Shown piece by piece: positions 21,956 to 34,439 of a stretch of DNA of 64,000 nucleotides. Source of the stretch: Micromussa lordhowensis (Eukaryota; Cnidaria; Anthozoa; Scleractinia; Lobophylliidae); contig OZ026606.1 in NCBI GenBank assembly GCA_964020085.1, forward strand, positions 15,850,849-15,914,848, read 5' to 3'. Under the pieces are notes generated by a model that made no database searches, had not been told where the DNA came from, and saw nothing but the letters and a program-made list of their open reading frames with translations. Position 1 is the first letter of the stretch; each line of letters starts with the position of its first letter. A program made the position numbers and the translations under genes.

Positions 21956-24513
21956 GAAACCAAAAAAAATGGCGTCAGGTGTCCTGACGATGAGGGATGA
22001 TGATCCAAAATGCTGCCACGGCAACTTATGGCTAATTTATTATAGGTACGATTAACTTTTATTCATCCTCCAATAATGTCTGAGCCCCTGGTGCCCAACA
22101 TAACTGAGTAGTATGTACTGTGTGGTATTTTTCTCAATACTCAATAAATCTCATGATGCTAAACTTGTTTGTGAATTTTGTTCATCCGAGCATTTTGTTC
22201 ATTTTGAAAACTACTTTATGGTTCAGTAGAAAACGTTTTTTTTTTTCCTAAAAAAAAGGAGACAGGGATTTGCTCACCAGAAAATTGAAAAGCCAACCCT
22301 GTTTAGTGTTAGGGTCCTGAATAACTGAGTTGCTTTGTGGGTATGGCTCGGCTCCACTTAGACAACTTTTTCCTTGAACTGTCTGATGCAGCATGCTTGT
22401 GAAATGTCTCGCTTTTTGTAACACTTGCAAATGTACTTCTTTGCTGCATATGTGCAACTCATGGCAAAATCTATAGGCTCGATTTTCTTGGGTCCAGCTG
22501 CGTCATTTCCTAAAACAGCGGCTGGTAATATAGGGATAAGTTAAAACAGTTCTTGCTAGAATAGGCAGCCTGGGTCTAAATTTTATTGGCCCTTGGAGGT
22601 ACCAATGAATTATAAACTCCTTCCTTATGGACAGTATTGATTTAATCTTAGGGCCACTCTACAGACTGCCACAAAAAACAAATTTTTGACAAACTGTTTG
22701 GGTTAAATCAATCCATAAATGGCCGGTGAACATCAAAGAAACAAACAAACAAGCTAAGAGTTATGTTGGAAGATCCTTGACCCTGCACATCTTTTGTTTT
22801 ATGTTCATTGACTATGCATGAATTACATAATCACAACGCTTCTATTGGCTTGTTGTATCAGCACACATGACCACCTTTTGCATTTTGCCAGGTTTTGTGC
22901 AGGGTCAACCCCCAAAAATAGCCAACACAAACCGCAAGACAGAGAACTTTGCCAGGTTTCCAAAACCAAGTTGTAGGTTTGATTTCCGTGAAATCGTAGA
23001 TTCAATGGGCTGAAATCTTGGTTTCTAGGTGCGAGCGAAACTGGAGAGAGTACAAAATAGCCGAGGGTAGGGGTGGTGGAGGGCATGATGGGCGAAAAAA
23101 TAGGGAGTAAATGTAACAATTTGTATGTTAAACTGGTCAAGTGCAGCAAAGTTCCACTGTCTAAATGAACCCCAAGATACACCTTTCTTGATATTCTGGA
23201 AAGGACAAGTAACCGGTATGATGCTGTTCCCTCAGGGACACCACTAAGGTATCCAAATATGCCAAGTACTCCGAAATTGGTGTAACCTGGGCATCTAATG
23301 CCCGTCGCGTGCCTTAACAGCTACAACTGTAGACATTTGTAATAAACACCCTAGCCTGGTGGTGCTGAACCATACATAAATGTACCAAGTTTCACCCCTG
23401 AATGGTCATCGTCAAAGATGCCTGGAGGCCAGGAAGGGTTGGGGGGGGGGGGGGGGTCGTTGAAAATTTGATCAAGATATGGCTTGAAATATGTTTAACC
23501 CCTAAGATGTACCAATTCTAAAACTGTAGAACACATCTCCCATCATATTTTTTTTCGGCTCAATACTCTAAAAAGTACCAAAAAGCTCCTGTTGAGGACC
23601 TTTCGAGGCTGTGTTTTCACCAGGTATTGAAAGTCATCTTAATACAACAATAAGTAGTGACAAATCCAGTAGTTTATTGAATGGTGTGACTGTGCCAAGC
23701 ATTACACTTGTGACAGCTATAAATAATGATGTACATCTTGTGAGCTCTTTCATCGGTGATGAGTTTACCTGCTAGTCCTTGATTCCCAGCCAGGGTATTT
23801 TCTTTCTTTCTTTTGAGTGAAAAAACATTTATGCTAGCTAGCTAGCTGTAATTTAATTTTTTTAAAATGTGATTGAATTATTTATAGTTTTCCACAAATA
23901 GATTTTGATACTGAAAATTACACAAAACTATCAAAATAATTATAAAAGGTGAGAAACTTGATACTCAAAGGCTTGTGACCTACAAAACAAAACTTGAAAT
24001 AAACTCAAAGAAAAAGTTAAAGTGTCCGGAAAGGCAAGTGTAGGAGAAGTATTCTATTCCTTGGTTTCTTTTTCCACCAAATGTGGTACTGTTGCTGCAA
24101 AAAACCTCAAGACTGAAAAGCTACAGTGGGGTATTCAATATCAAAAGTTAGCCATCATGAAATACAACTCACAATATCATGCAGAGTGTATAATTATAAA
24201 GACTAACAAACTAGTAATAAGACTAAGGCCAGACTGCCCCTTCCATATGTATAATTTAAGACTAGAGTACATCGACGATTTGTGATTATGATTTAGACAC
24301 AGATCTAGGTGTGATTTATGTCTGTTTGTTGTTTACATGGTGAAACAAAATAGTATAAAACCATTTTCAGTTAAGACCTAATCAACAACACCTTACACAT
24401 TATATCACAAACCAGTAACTGTTAATAGTCTTAATACTACATACACCACCGCTAATTCAGTACCTATTTTTTTATACAACAAGTATTTACTAAAGAGTTA
24501 ACAGTTTTTTCAG

Positions 24514-27500
24514 CTATTCATCTTCCCTCATAAGATGATTGGCAATACCCAATGCACCACCAATTCCAAAACGTACAAAGTTGTCTCCAATTAGAGGCCC
24601 AACTGCAAACAAGCCAGGTTCGTTCACAGCCTCGTAACTAAATGGATTTATGTGAATGGGATTCTCTTTGCTGTCAATGTTCTTTACGGGATTAGTTCCA
24701 AGTCCACTGATGTCATGTAGGAAAGAAAGATCTGGCATTGCACCAACTAACACAAAAACATTTGAGACCTTCTGTTTGAATAGAGTTCCATCCGCCTTCT
24801 TCAGAATGCACTCCTTGTCTTTCCGGATCTCTACGAGGGTAGTTTTGGTATAAGCTGTGTACAAGGCATCCTTCCCGTATGCCGTTGTAACGTCGCCCTT
24901 GATCATCTGACCCACTTTATAATACTCTGGATACACCACCCCTGGCAGCTGATTGTAAATTATTTTAGGATCATTTCCATTCCTGCGAATGGCATGGATG
25001 ACAGGAACACCCTTGTTCCGAAGAGCTAAGACACAGTCAGCCGCAGACAATCCTGCGCCGACTACAAGGCAAGGATCCATTGAAAGGGCAGGCTCACTAA
25101 CTTCTCCTAAATACCTGTCAATCACATCCATCTTATGGTAAACAAATGGAAGATTTTCACCGGGTATGCCCAAGACCTTTGGAATACTGTTTCCTGTTGC
25201 CAGAACAACATTGTATGCATGTACAACAAACAGCTCTGGCATTTCAGGTAGTGAGCCCCTGACACCACGGATCTCCCAGCAACCTTCTCGATGAATGTTC
25301 GACTCTCTGCAGTGGCAGTTAGCACAGTCAATTTGATTTAAGCGCTTGACAGACAACACCTTGGCATCATTCCAAAAGTTTGATGCAATGTTAGTATTAT
25401 TGACAAAATCCTTGTAATACTCAGCGATGTGACTTGTTGTTGCCCGATCGTAGCTGTACCCATCACTTTTCACCCCATTGGTAACAAGGCTGCATGGCTT
25501 TCTTACAGTGGAAGACCTATGAGCCCTTAGCCAGTCTTGGAAATCACACCCTGGTAACTCGAGCCAGTTGTTGAGACTTAGTGTCAGTTGTGAGCCCTGC
25601 ATGTTATGCCAGGACCCACCTGGAGGACCTTTTCCCAGCACCAGATGTTTGACTGCTCGATTTTCATTGTGGTGCCATTTGAGACACGGGCCTTGGTCTT
25701 TCCCGAGGTCAGCATTGGGACGTAATAACTGGTCGAATAGCAGTGCAACAGGATTGAAGGAACGTCCTTCTAGACCTTCACTCAAGTACTCTAAATCCTG
25801 AAAAAAATTAATTTGAGAACAGTTGACAAACTTATATATATACAGTCATGTGTTTATATTGTATTAAATAACCAAGCATAAAAGCCATACTAGGAGAATA
25901 TTGGTGCAAGATCAGGGTAGATCCAAAGATAAAAGACTAAGGGCTGAAATAATATTTATTTTTGAGCGTTTACCATTTGAATGGAATTTTCGGTAGCTTT
26001 TTCTGGACAAATGGAACTGCACGTTTTTTTCCACTAAGGAAACAAAATAGATTGAACCGTATCATTTGATCGGGATTTTCAGATGCCAGTGGGCCGGGGT
26101 CTGGGTTCATATCATGTCAACAAGAAACATGGTGGCTGAACTTCCTGTCGTGCTAGACTTTTATCGGACGGCTTAGAAAATTGTTTGTTTTTTGGAGAAG
26201 ATGACATTTCTTCTTTTGGCTGCTGCCGCATCCACATATCGTCCGAGAAACCAGCAAATCAGCATCCACATTTTTCCCACGATGTAGCTCAGACGGAAGC
26301 ACGCCGGAATCCCGAATCATGTAAGTAAAAGAAAAACACCGACCACAAAACGTAATTCGTTTTCACCTGCAGGGTTACTGTTGTGTTCTGAAACGTCCGC
26401 CAACACTACCGACAAGCAAAGACTCACATTGTAACGATAAACGTTTCGGAAATCTGCCGCCATCTTTCAGATCTTTAGCATTCTTACTCGGAAGTGTTAC
26501 CGTGAAGAGCCTGGCACTGTAAGAGTGGACAAATGGTACAGAAATTTTCGGGCATTCCGGTAAAAGCGAGAAAAAGGAAATACCTCGAAAGGTATTACCT
26601 TTTTTCCGAAAATTTTCTACCGGGATGAACCGTTCCATTTGAATTCACTCCGGAATTACCGAAAATTCCATTCAAATGGTAAGCGCTCTTTGCCAGTACC
26701 ATCCAGAGCAAGCTTGGTGAATAAGGATTACGAGACTAAAGCCCGGGTCGCACTTACAACAAAATCAAGACAAGTTTGTTTTGTAACCAAAAAAACAGTC
26801 AGATTCTTGTCATCAGTTGATGAAACCAAGTGCGACCTTCTTGTCCCTACGTGCACGAATTCAGAACTGTTTTTGACTGTGAAGGTATTCTTTTGTAGTG
26901 GAGACAAGATTGAAACAAGATGTTTGGATACAGCATATGTTGCACTGCCTATGCTGCTGGTGATTGGCCTCAGCGGTGTTTCAGCTTTGTGAATTTTGGG
27001 GAGGCCATAGATGGATGCTGGAGTTGAATTATTGCTGTGCAGTTTTTTATAAAGGTTTGGACAGGTGAAAGAAAACTCGAGGAAACGCGATGAGTAAAAG
27101 CGGTGCTTTGAGAGAACAACTACCCCTCGGGCTTCATCAAGGAATGTGAAAGAGCGCTGGCAACAAAATCAGCTTAGCCTACCACAAATGGTTTTGTAGT
27201 ACTTCCCTACGTCAAGGGCGTCTCCGAAAGAATTGGTCGCGTACTGAAGCAACAAAGTTTGCAAGTATCTTACAAGCTGCAGAGAACCATCAACAGCCTT
27301 TTCCCTCGATCGAAACAGCAGGAAGAAACCGACCGTCCATCATCTGGAGTTGTGTACAGAATCAATTGCAGTCAGTGCGATTTTGTATACTATGGCCAGA
27401 CCAAAAGATCGCTGAAGACGTGGGTTTCTGAACACAAAAAGGCTGTCCTGATGTTTGATCACAACTCTAAACTTGCATGTCATGTTCACAGAAGCTTGTT

Positions 27501-29599
27501 TCTAGAAGCTTGGATGTCTGTAAAAGACCCGAATGCAGGGAATGATCACATGGTCATCCCAGCAGTCTACAAGTGCTTGGCACGCACTTAAAATCTTCTG
27601 GAGTCACGCGCATACAGGGTGCATAACGTTTCAATTTTAAAAGGTTTTTAAATCGCGCGTAACATCAAGCGGTTTTCAACTGATGAAGGCTTAAGAGTGA
27701 GCCGAAATGTCTTGAAAACATTATACAAGTCAGTGACAAAGAACAACACTTTTATTGACTGTCTCCTGACTACAATTACTCAATTTTTAAGTACTATTAC
27801 CAATAGGATTATAAATTGCACTGTGAAATAATTATCTAGTAACAAAGATATCATTTCCACTTACACTGTCCAGCAATGATTTTCCACACTCCTCGCACAG
27901 TTTCTGGTCAAGAATGGTATTTGGGTGCTGGTGAGGAATGTAGTATGGCTCATTTCCAGACAACAGATAAGACAAACTCAGTGCATTGGGACCATTTCCT
28001 AGTAAGAATAACAACACAATAATATTAAACAAATGGAATGTGGAATGGTGCATGTTCTCTGAAAACTATTAACTAAATATAAAATACAAAATCCCATGCA
28101 AAGACTGTCCTGGGAACTACATAGGAGAAACCGGAAGATGCTTCCAAACCCAAAAAAAGGAACATCAACAAAATTTGAAGAACTGTGCAAAGGCCTCTAA
28201 TGTTGCAAACCATGCATGGCAAAACAATGAGAGAACGTTTTTACACTTTAATTGCTGGCGAGCCCTAGCGAGGCAGCAGCCTATTCTTTACAATAGCGAG
28301 AAAAAGCCAAAATTTGTCGGATGTAAGATCGAAGACATGCGCAGTCGATTGCATTTTTTTATATCCGGGGTGGATGTGAATGCACTTGGAAATATGGATC
28401 GATTTCAAGTAACAGCTGTGTACAGCCTTCCTGCTCTGCTAGAAATCAAGGAAACGATAAATGAGGTGAGTTTTTAATATATGTTATTTTCCGAAAATTT
28501 TGATGTCTAAGAGTTGATAACAATGATAGGATTCGAGCCTAAATCCAGGTCGATAAATCCAAGTAACAACGTACACCAAGGTGATTGCAACACACTGATT
28601 TATTATAAACAAAATTAAGATATAAAATTACAACTCAGAATATCCTGACCGGATGTCACGCAACAGTAACGCAATGTGTCTTTAATTGCTTGTGGAAGTA
28701 TTCATCAAGGTCATGAACGGTTTAGTGATGACTCTCGAGGAAGACAAGAGACTTTTATGTGTTCGGCTGCTCTATTATGTGAGCAATTTTGGGTGATTTG
28801 CGAATGGATCGGAGGTGCCAAGATATTGATCAAGTCTATACTTCATGGAGATAATTTTTTTCCCAGTGCATTCAGCAGCAGTGGAGTTTTTTAACTAGAG
28901 AAAAAAATTAAGGCTCTGTTGTTGTTTCACAAAAGCCCTTTAAAACTAAACTAGTTGGAAAAATCCTAATTCTCTTTCAAACAGCTACACCAACCCCTAT
29001 TACACCGTTTATTTCGAATCGTATTATCAGTATTTCCTTCAAGCTCTCACGCCAGCACCCACTTTCACATTGAAACTCCTAGTAAATATTGACTATTCCA
29101 TTGTTAGGCGATATCTGTTTAGTTTGCATTCCTACCATGCAAAGCAACTTGAAGTCTCTGACAACCTGACACCGCAATGATAAACCCCCACAATAAAGGG
29201 TTTTTGGTTTGACCCCCCCCCCCCCCCCCAAAAAAAAAAAAACTCTTTGGACATTTCCAGTTCCTAACAAAGCAGTAAACTTGAAAACCTGCATACAATT
29301 TCACTAGAGCCTAGGTCGGTTCCTGAAACGTTCTGATCTAAATGTACAATGCAGATTTTGCATGTGAAATTATTCTTTGTTTTGTAATTCAAACAGAGCG
29401 GCATCAAGAATATTCTTCTCACCTTTAGTAACCTCACTTGACACTGAATTTTGTATGATGCATGTATGCATCTATTTACATCAAACTTAAAAATAGTTAC
29501 AGTGGCAAATGATATTCATATAGACACTAAAAATACTACAATTTTTTGCTTACCGATTACGACAACTTCGTATTCCTCGTCGTATGAAAACAAAGACAT
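24514..29599 (-). CDS. OSGIN: Oxidative stress-induced growth inhibitor (OSGIN1/2-like) FAD-dependent oxidoreductase
   Basis: Three coding exons on the minus strand: 29599-29554, 27998-27865 and 25797-24514; phases 1 and 0; total 487 aa, near the 480-505 aa typical of the family. Start MSLFSYDEEYEVVVIG leads into the first nucleotide-binding motif GNGPNA (residues 16-21), split by intron 1. SYLLSG, GPPGGSWHNM (about 117-126), ATGNSIPKVLGIPG (about 260-273) and a second Rossmann motif VVGAGLSAADC (about 305-315) follow, and the end is GIGGALGIANHLM. This is the OSGIN family, related to flavin monooxygenases; the vertebrate members are stress-responsive growth regulators and monooxygenase-like enzymes. 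The exact substrate in this organism is unknown. A 5' UTR exon may begin near 29623, after a TTTGCAG acceptor-like site. Both introns hold Penelope-element fragments, and intron 2 also holds a DNA element. The 5' half was found by joining short exons and every splice site fits. Confidence 0.93.
25964..26687. mobile_element. Non-autonomous DNA element with 32-bp terminal inverted repeats
   Basis: Left end GAGCGTTTACCATTTGAATG continuing to GGAATTTTCGGTA; the right end is the inverse with one mismatch. Length 724 bp. TTT flanks both sides. No transposase frame. It lies in OSGIN intron 2. Confidence 0.7.
27250..27740 (+). pseudogene. Penelope-like element 3' fragment with GIY-YIG endonuclease
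   Basis: The plus-strand frame 27259-27591 (110 aa) contains GVVYRINCSQCDFVYYGQTK followed by RSLKTWVSEHKKAV, the GIY-YIG endonuclease pattern of Penelope-like elements with the usual Cys-x2-Cys. It ends with a stop at 27589-27591. The reverse transcriptase is missing, so this is a 5'-truncated copy. A hammerhead ribozyme motif with an intact-looking core follows at 27672-27719. It lies in OSGIN intron 2 on the opposite strand to the host gene and is a different subfamily from the copy at 7508-9085. Confidence 0.75.
27672..27719 (+). ncRNA. Hammerhead ribozyme, intact-looking
   Basis: Stem I is a perfect 8-bp pair (GTTTTCAA, 27672-27679, with TTGAAAAC, 27712-27719). The core CTGATGA is at 27680-27686, followed by one extra A and stem II (GGCT pairing with AGCC). 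GAAA (27704-27707) and TGTC follow, with cleavage expected after C at 27711. Stem III would form between two copies through the near-palindrome ATGT, as known for short dimeric hammerheads in Penelope-like elements. It lies 80 bp after the PLE endonuclease stop codon. Confidence 0.75.
28072..28250 (+). pseudogene. Second Penelope-like GIY-YIG fragment
   Basis: A plus-strand frame reads YKIPCKDCPGNYIGETGRCF followed by QTQKKEHQQNLKN and NHAWQNN, again the GIY-YIG endonuclease pattern (YIGETGR-F-T-KEH, then N-H-W). It has no start and no RT, and breaks off after about 55 codons. It lies in OSGIN intron 1, only about 75 bp from exon 2, and belongs to another PLE lineage than the copies at 7.5 and 27.3 kb. 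Confidence 0.65.
28250..28467 (+). other. Unrecognised coding-like stretch next to the PLE fragment
   Basis: The frame continues past the GIY-YIG fragment as KKPKFVGCKIEDMRSRLHFF, ISGVDVNALGNMDRFQV and LLEIKETIN, and ends at a good donor-like AG/GTGAGT. The composition looks protein-like, but I do not recognise it. It could be the 3' remains of another transposon or an exon captured by one. It is on the opposite strand to OSGIN. Confidence 0.25.
29214..29241 (+). repeat. Poly-C / poly-A tract
   Basis: About 15 C residues are followed directly by about 13 A residues, in OSGIN intron 1. Confidence 0.9.
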
Positions 29600-32099
29600 T
29601 TGAAGGACAGCTTCACCTTCACTGCAAACTGTTTTCAATACAAACAAATATATTGAAAAAGATCTGTTAAATTAAAAGCTTAAATATTTTCAGAAACATT
29701 TAGTTGATGGACCTAGATTTAAGCCTTCTGTTTTCAAAATGAAATTGTCCAAAGACCCCCTTCCTATCCACATGAGTTATGTGGGAAATTTAAAAACATG
29801 CAACCTTTTACGGAGAGATAAGGCCAAATAAAATAATCCCACCTACCGACCGTATTCTAATTTGACAGAATGAATCAGCAGAAATTAAGGAAATCCATAC
29901 ATCATACATGCGCTATTAGCTTCAACTCTATCCGCTAACTGTGTAAGAAATTCATTTAAGATTCAAAATAAACCTTTGTGTTATTATCGATACTCTCTTT
30001 TCCATTCAACTTTACAAATTAAGCTTAACTTACATATCAAAGTATAAGCTTACAACTTGAGATATTCCAGTTTAAAACTGATTTAAAATATGGAGTGCTT
30101 TACCACGAAAGAAACACGTCATTTACTGATTACAACTTAGAGCATAATTTTTAAAAACTTTAAACATGAAGACCTAAACTGTGAACTAATCGACGTTAAA
30201 CTTTATAAAACGTAAGTATACTCCAAAGTGCATAAGCTTACGAAACGGCGAGTCAGCTTGAAAAATACAAGAACTTCAAGCGCGCGGCTATGCTTTGTAT
30301 TCGAACTTTTAGCGACAAATAGCGGATAGATCACTCAACAACCTCGAAAGAACATAACCTAGCGATGCTGTTAATCAAGTGAGCGAATTCTCCTCAGTGC
30401 ACTGCTCGCAAATCTCATTCCCGACGTCCTGTTAATACAGATTTTAGCTTTTGCGCAAGCAAATCCATTCAAAATAATACGCTCTCGACTTGGTGCAGGT
30501 GTTAGCTGCACAGTTCGACTGCATATAAGTGTTTATAAAACGTACTCTTTTGGTGGAAAATCCCTTCTTTCTACACTTTTCCTACCTCGCTGTCACCGCA
30601 GTGTGTAAGCTTCGACGACGACAAGTGCAAAAGGACCTAATGACTTGGTGCCGACACTTTCGTAACGCATGAATTCTCCACATAATTCACTCTATTGTTT
30701 TCTTTTCACGTGTTCGGAGTTTTACTGGTTTCAGCCAGAGGTCACAGCTTGACATCGACGGCGTGACACAGTTAGTTACCTACAAAGTTATGTTATACAC
30801 CCTTTACAGAATTTTGTTATCACTGCAAATCAATCGCAGCTTTATCGTGCAAGTATATTCACACGAGCACACGTCCAAAGAGCTGTTTTTCATTGTCGAC
30901 GGCTGACATATTCGTGGCCACCCAGACAAAAATGAAAACCAATCAGACGCCAGAACTGAAACAATAGATCCAGCCAATCAAATGTCCGGTACAACTTGTT
31001 CGTTGTGATATATTGTCACCTTTTTACTTTTAGATTTTACATTTTCAAGCGTGATTAAAACTTATTAGTTTTGAGCGTTTTCCACTATGAACTTACAGCC
31101 ACACAAAATATCATTTTACAGTTGTTTAAAATCACAGGACAGTATATTTTGACATTTTTTAACAAAATAAATTCCGCTTTTTGTTATCTGGGCGTGTTTC
31201 TAAAGGTGCGTTCCTTTCGGGTGATCTGGATCAGGATCAGCTATACAAGAAATGTCTGGATCAGGGTGGATCAAAGGAACCGGTGAATCCATGACCGGAG
31301 TGATGAATGAAGCCAACCGTGAAATCCACCACGCAGTTCTCGGAAAAAGAAGAAAACTAACGCATTCACCGTATCAGCTTTCTGTATTATCAGTGTATTG
31401 AAATAACATATTCATCGAAAATTCAAACGATTTTTTTCCGCCTTGTACTACCGAAGCCTCAGCGTGTAAAATGGCTCAGGCAATTTTCAAAACTAATATA
31501 AAATTACAGAAATAAAGCTGCCGCTTTTCGTCATCAGTCAACAAACTTATTTCGCGAAGATTTAGTTGAGTTCTTTGATGATCAATATATTTTTGAATGA
31601 ACTCGTACACTGAATACCGTTGACACTGAAAATAATTAAATTGTGAACTAATTATCTTTTGTCGCGGCCTATAACTGGATGTGTTCATCAGAGTTCAAGG
31701 TTGTCTTTGATCTTTTCGTCGTTTGAGGAGGTTTGCTTTGTTTTATCCATTTAATTTAGTTGTGGAAGTTGTTGTGTCTATATATTTCGATTGTTTTCCA
31801 GAAAATGAGGCCAGATGGTAAGATTAATAAAAGATAAAATCTGATCGGCAGAGTAGATGGAACAAACGACAGTTAATGAGGTAGAATAACAAGTAGTGGC
31901 AATATTCCCAGTTATAACGGATTGAGCAAAATCGACATGTCATTTGGACAAGAGAATATGATTAATCTTGATTTGGAATTATACAATCTTAAGATAAATT
32001 GTGAAATAAAAACATTTCAAAAAACGAAATTTGTTAGAAAACAATTCTTTGCCTCTCGTTACAGCAAGACCTATCACTCTTTTCTGACTGGCTCAGGTA

Positions 32100-32220
32100 G
32101 CTTCCGACTTTTACTGCTGGTGGATTCACACACTTTATTCTCACAGGGCCTCTCTACACCCACAGGACCTCTCTACACCCACAGGTTTATAAATGGATAC
32201 CAGTGAACTTACCGCTGGGG
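32100..32220 (-). repeat. SINE tail relic
   Basis: On the minus strand TGGTATCCATTTATAAACC is followed by GGGTGTAGAGAGG twice, CCTGTGAGAATAAAGTGTG, and so on. It is related to the tail at 160-260 and to the stretch at about 35605-35660. A 21-bp unit (CCTCTCTACACCCACAGG plus GGA/GGC) is duplicated. Confidence 0.4.
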
Positions 32221-33170
32221 TGGTAGGGTGGGGGTAGAAATACTCGTAATCGCTTCAAGCTACCGAATCAGGAAATATTCGTCCCCTTGATGGGTCACTG
32301 AGCTCGAGCGCAGACTGTACCTGCCTTAACTTACACCGTAAATTTGGAGAACACGATAATTTACTTTGAGTCAGTCGAATCTCTGCTCCACTAACGGCCA
32401 CCTCCCTACAACGGTCTCCTGTCTACAAAAGCACCTTGTTTTAGTCCCAGCGGACAGTCCCTACATTCACAACGGCCACCTCCGGTCTACGGCAACGGCC
32501 ACTAAAGCGGCGCAACCCAGGTATGAATATATGGCCAGTTTCGCAACGACAGACGAACGACGTAAAGAAATTAAACCCTATATTTTGTCGATCCCTTGAT
32601 CCTGCACGTCGTGCGAATTAGATTGTATTTAAAAGCTAGTTCAGTTAAACTGAAAGACTCAGTTCAATAGGCTGTCACTGAAAATAATAACATTTAAGTG
32701 ATGCTTCATTGTCGCAACCGCTGGGAGGCAAAACGTTGAGTCTTCTTGTAGAGCTGAATCCTACTGCCAAGCACGTTAAGATCAATTCAGTCGCAAAGAC
32801 TTGCTTTTAAGCAGCATTTCTGAAGTGTTTACAACGAATTTGAGGTCCAAACTGAAAACTACTGAAGGGCCTGAAATACGTTTAATTACTTGACCAAACC
32901 AGAGGCAATTTTGACACATTTTCTGTTTTGTTGACTCCGCGGGAACCCTTTTCCTATTGGACATTTGTAGCAGTATTACTAAGCGGCTCGAGGTGCCTCC
33001 GACGGCTTGGATTACCGATACTGTTGCTGTATAAACACTCGAAACAAGTTGCAAAAAATATCAGTAGCCACCGGCGGATAAAAATATTTGCTGCGTTGTT
33101 ATGTTTCTGTGGAAGGAGATCGTTGTTCTCTCTTTTGCTTACTACGGACATTAAATATCGCGAGTTCTTT

Positions 33171-33226
33171 CGGCTAACTAATGCATATAACCTCCCTTCG
33201 GCTAACTAGTGCATATAACCTCCCTT
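33171..33226 (+). repeat. 28-bp tandem duplication
   Basis: CGGCTAACTAATGCATATAA followed by CCTCCCTT occurs twice in a row with one difference (AATG to AGTG). Confidence 0.9.
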
Positions 33227-34439
33227 CCTGGAGCAACTGTCTCGAGCAACGAAAAATGTTTCAGCTAATGTTTTATGCATTCCTGGATGCCTGATTGTGC
33301 ATAACTGAGAAAAGTATCTGCAGCATTTTATTTCACGTACCCCACGGCCGTAACAATCCGTATAAAAAAGCAGGCTCTTTTATTTTTTCTTTAGATTATT
33401 ATGCGTACTAGCGCTGTCATCTTTTCGACCTCCTGTAAAACCCTCCTAGCGTTGAGTGCGTATTTTTACAACGTTTTAGTTCCATACTGACTAGTAATTA
33501 TAAGGCCTAACCTAACTCTTTGACTAAAATAAGAACATTTAGGACGATCAGAGATGCAACTAACCTCGATCTCTCAGTTTGCCTGTCTTGCAGAACGCTG
33601 GCCCTGGCACACTGACTAAACCGAAAATCGTGCAGTGGTGAGTTCGAGAATAGTGCGGCTGTTGAATGCTTGGAATTTGTTGAGTCATTACCGGTTTTGT
33701 ATAAGCCGTTTAAGGGCAAATATCATAAATATATCAACCGTGTCGCTTCATTGTAATTCAAACAAAAGGCAAATAAAGCTTTGCGACTGACAGCTCCGTG
33801 AGAAACGTGACTTATTTTCACTAGGGAGTGCTAACAAGCTAATATTGAAGTGCGCAATTTGAACACTTGAGATGTTCACAACAATGGCAGTCAGGTACAG
33901 AGCTCTGGTGATTTAGTTTTAACCAAACAAGAAAAAAGGTAAAAAGTAGTTCTCGCAAATGCCAGACTGAGATCTAGCTTTGAAAGCGACAGTTTGTAAA
34001 GGAGTAATATCGCATATTCGTTAAAGTATTCTACTGACAACAGAATAAATGAGGGATCGGGCCAATATCGTTCTGTCTTTTCAATATGACGTCAATTTTT
34101 TAATGTCCAATCAAAGCCTTAATATTAACGTGTGGTTGGATTTACATGATAACAAAAATAATTCAACGCTCGATATGTTTTTCTAAACAAAGCAGGTACA
34201 AAGAAAAAGATATCAGGGGCTTTCAGTGTACGGGGCGTGGGAAGGGCTTCTTCAGCGATGTATAAGAGCTGGCAAGGGGCTAGGGTATCCCTGACTTCCA
34301 CAGTCTTTATTTTTAATCCGTTTAATAAGCTGAAAATCTGCATTTTGGCCGCACTTTAAAAATCTGTACTCTTCGTTAACAGGGTCCCTTCGGTCTGTCC
34401 CGCCTGAGCGAGTTCTCCACTCTGAGAGGACAGGTGACT

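Larger units (their letters stand above)
20193..24513. other. 3' flanks of EIF2S2 and OSGIN, no gene seen
   Basis: Convergent intergenic region. It contains the EIF2S2 3' UTR with AATAAA at 20752, a palindromic element at 21154-21300, another at about 21800-21955, and a G-run at about 23442-23456. Open frames here (for example 22823-23182 minus and 24022-24285 plus) show no family features. Confidence 0.5.
29600..34430. other. Gene-poor 5' flank of OSGIN
   Basis: It probably includes the OSGIN promoter and first non-coding exon. I see only a possible MITE (about 31203-31330, starting GGTGCGTTCCTTTC), an inverted SINE tail (about 32100-32220) and a tandem duplication of 28 bp (33171-33226). 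Open frames look like chance. Confidence 0.45.

Noticed and set aside
22823..23182. 119-aa minus-strand ORF
   Set aside because: No domain, no splice context, and repeat-like sequence; most likely chance.
25122..25331. Small minus-strand ORF inside OSGIN
   Set aside because: Out-of-frame shadow of the long OSGIN exon.
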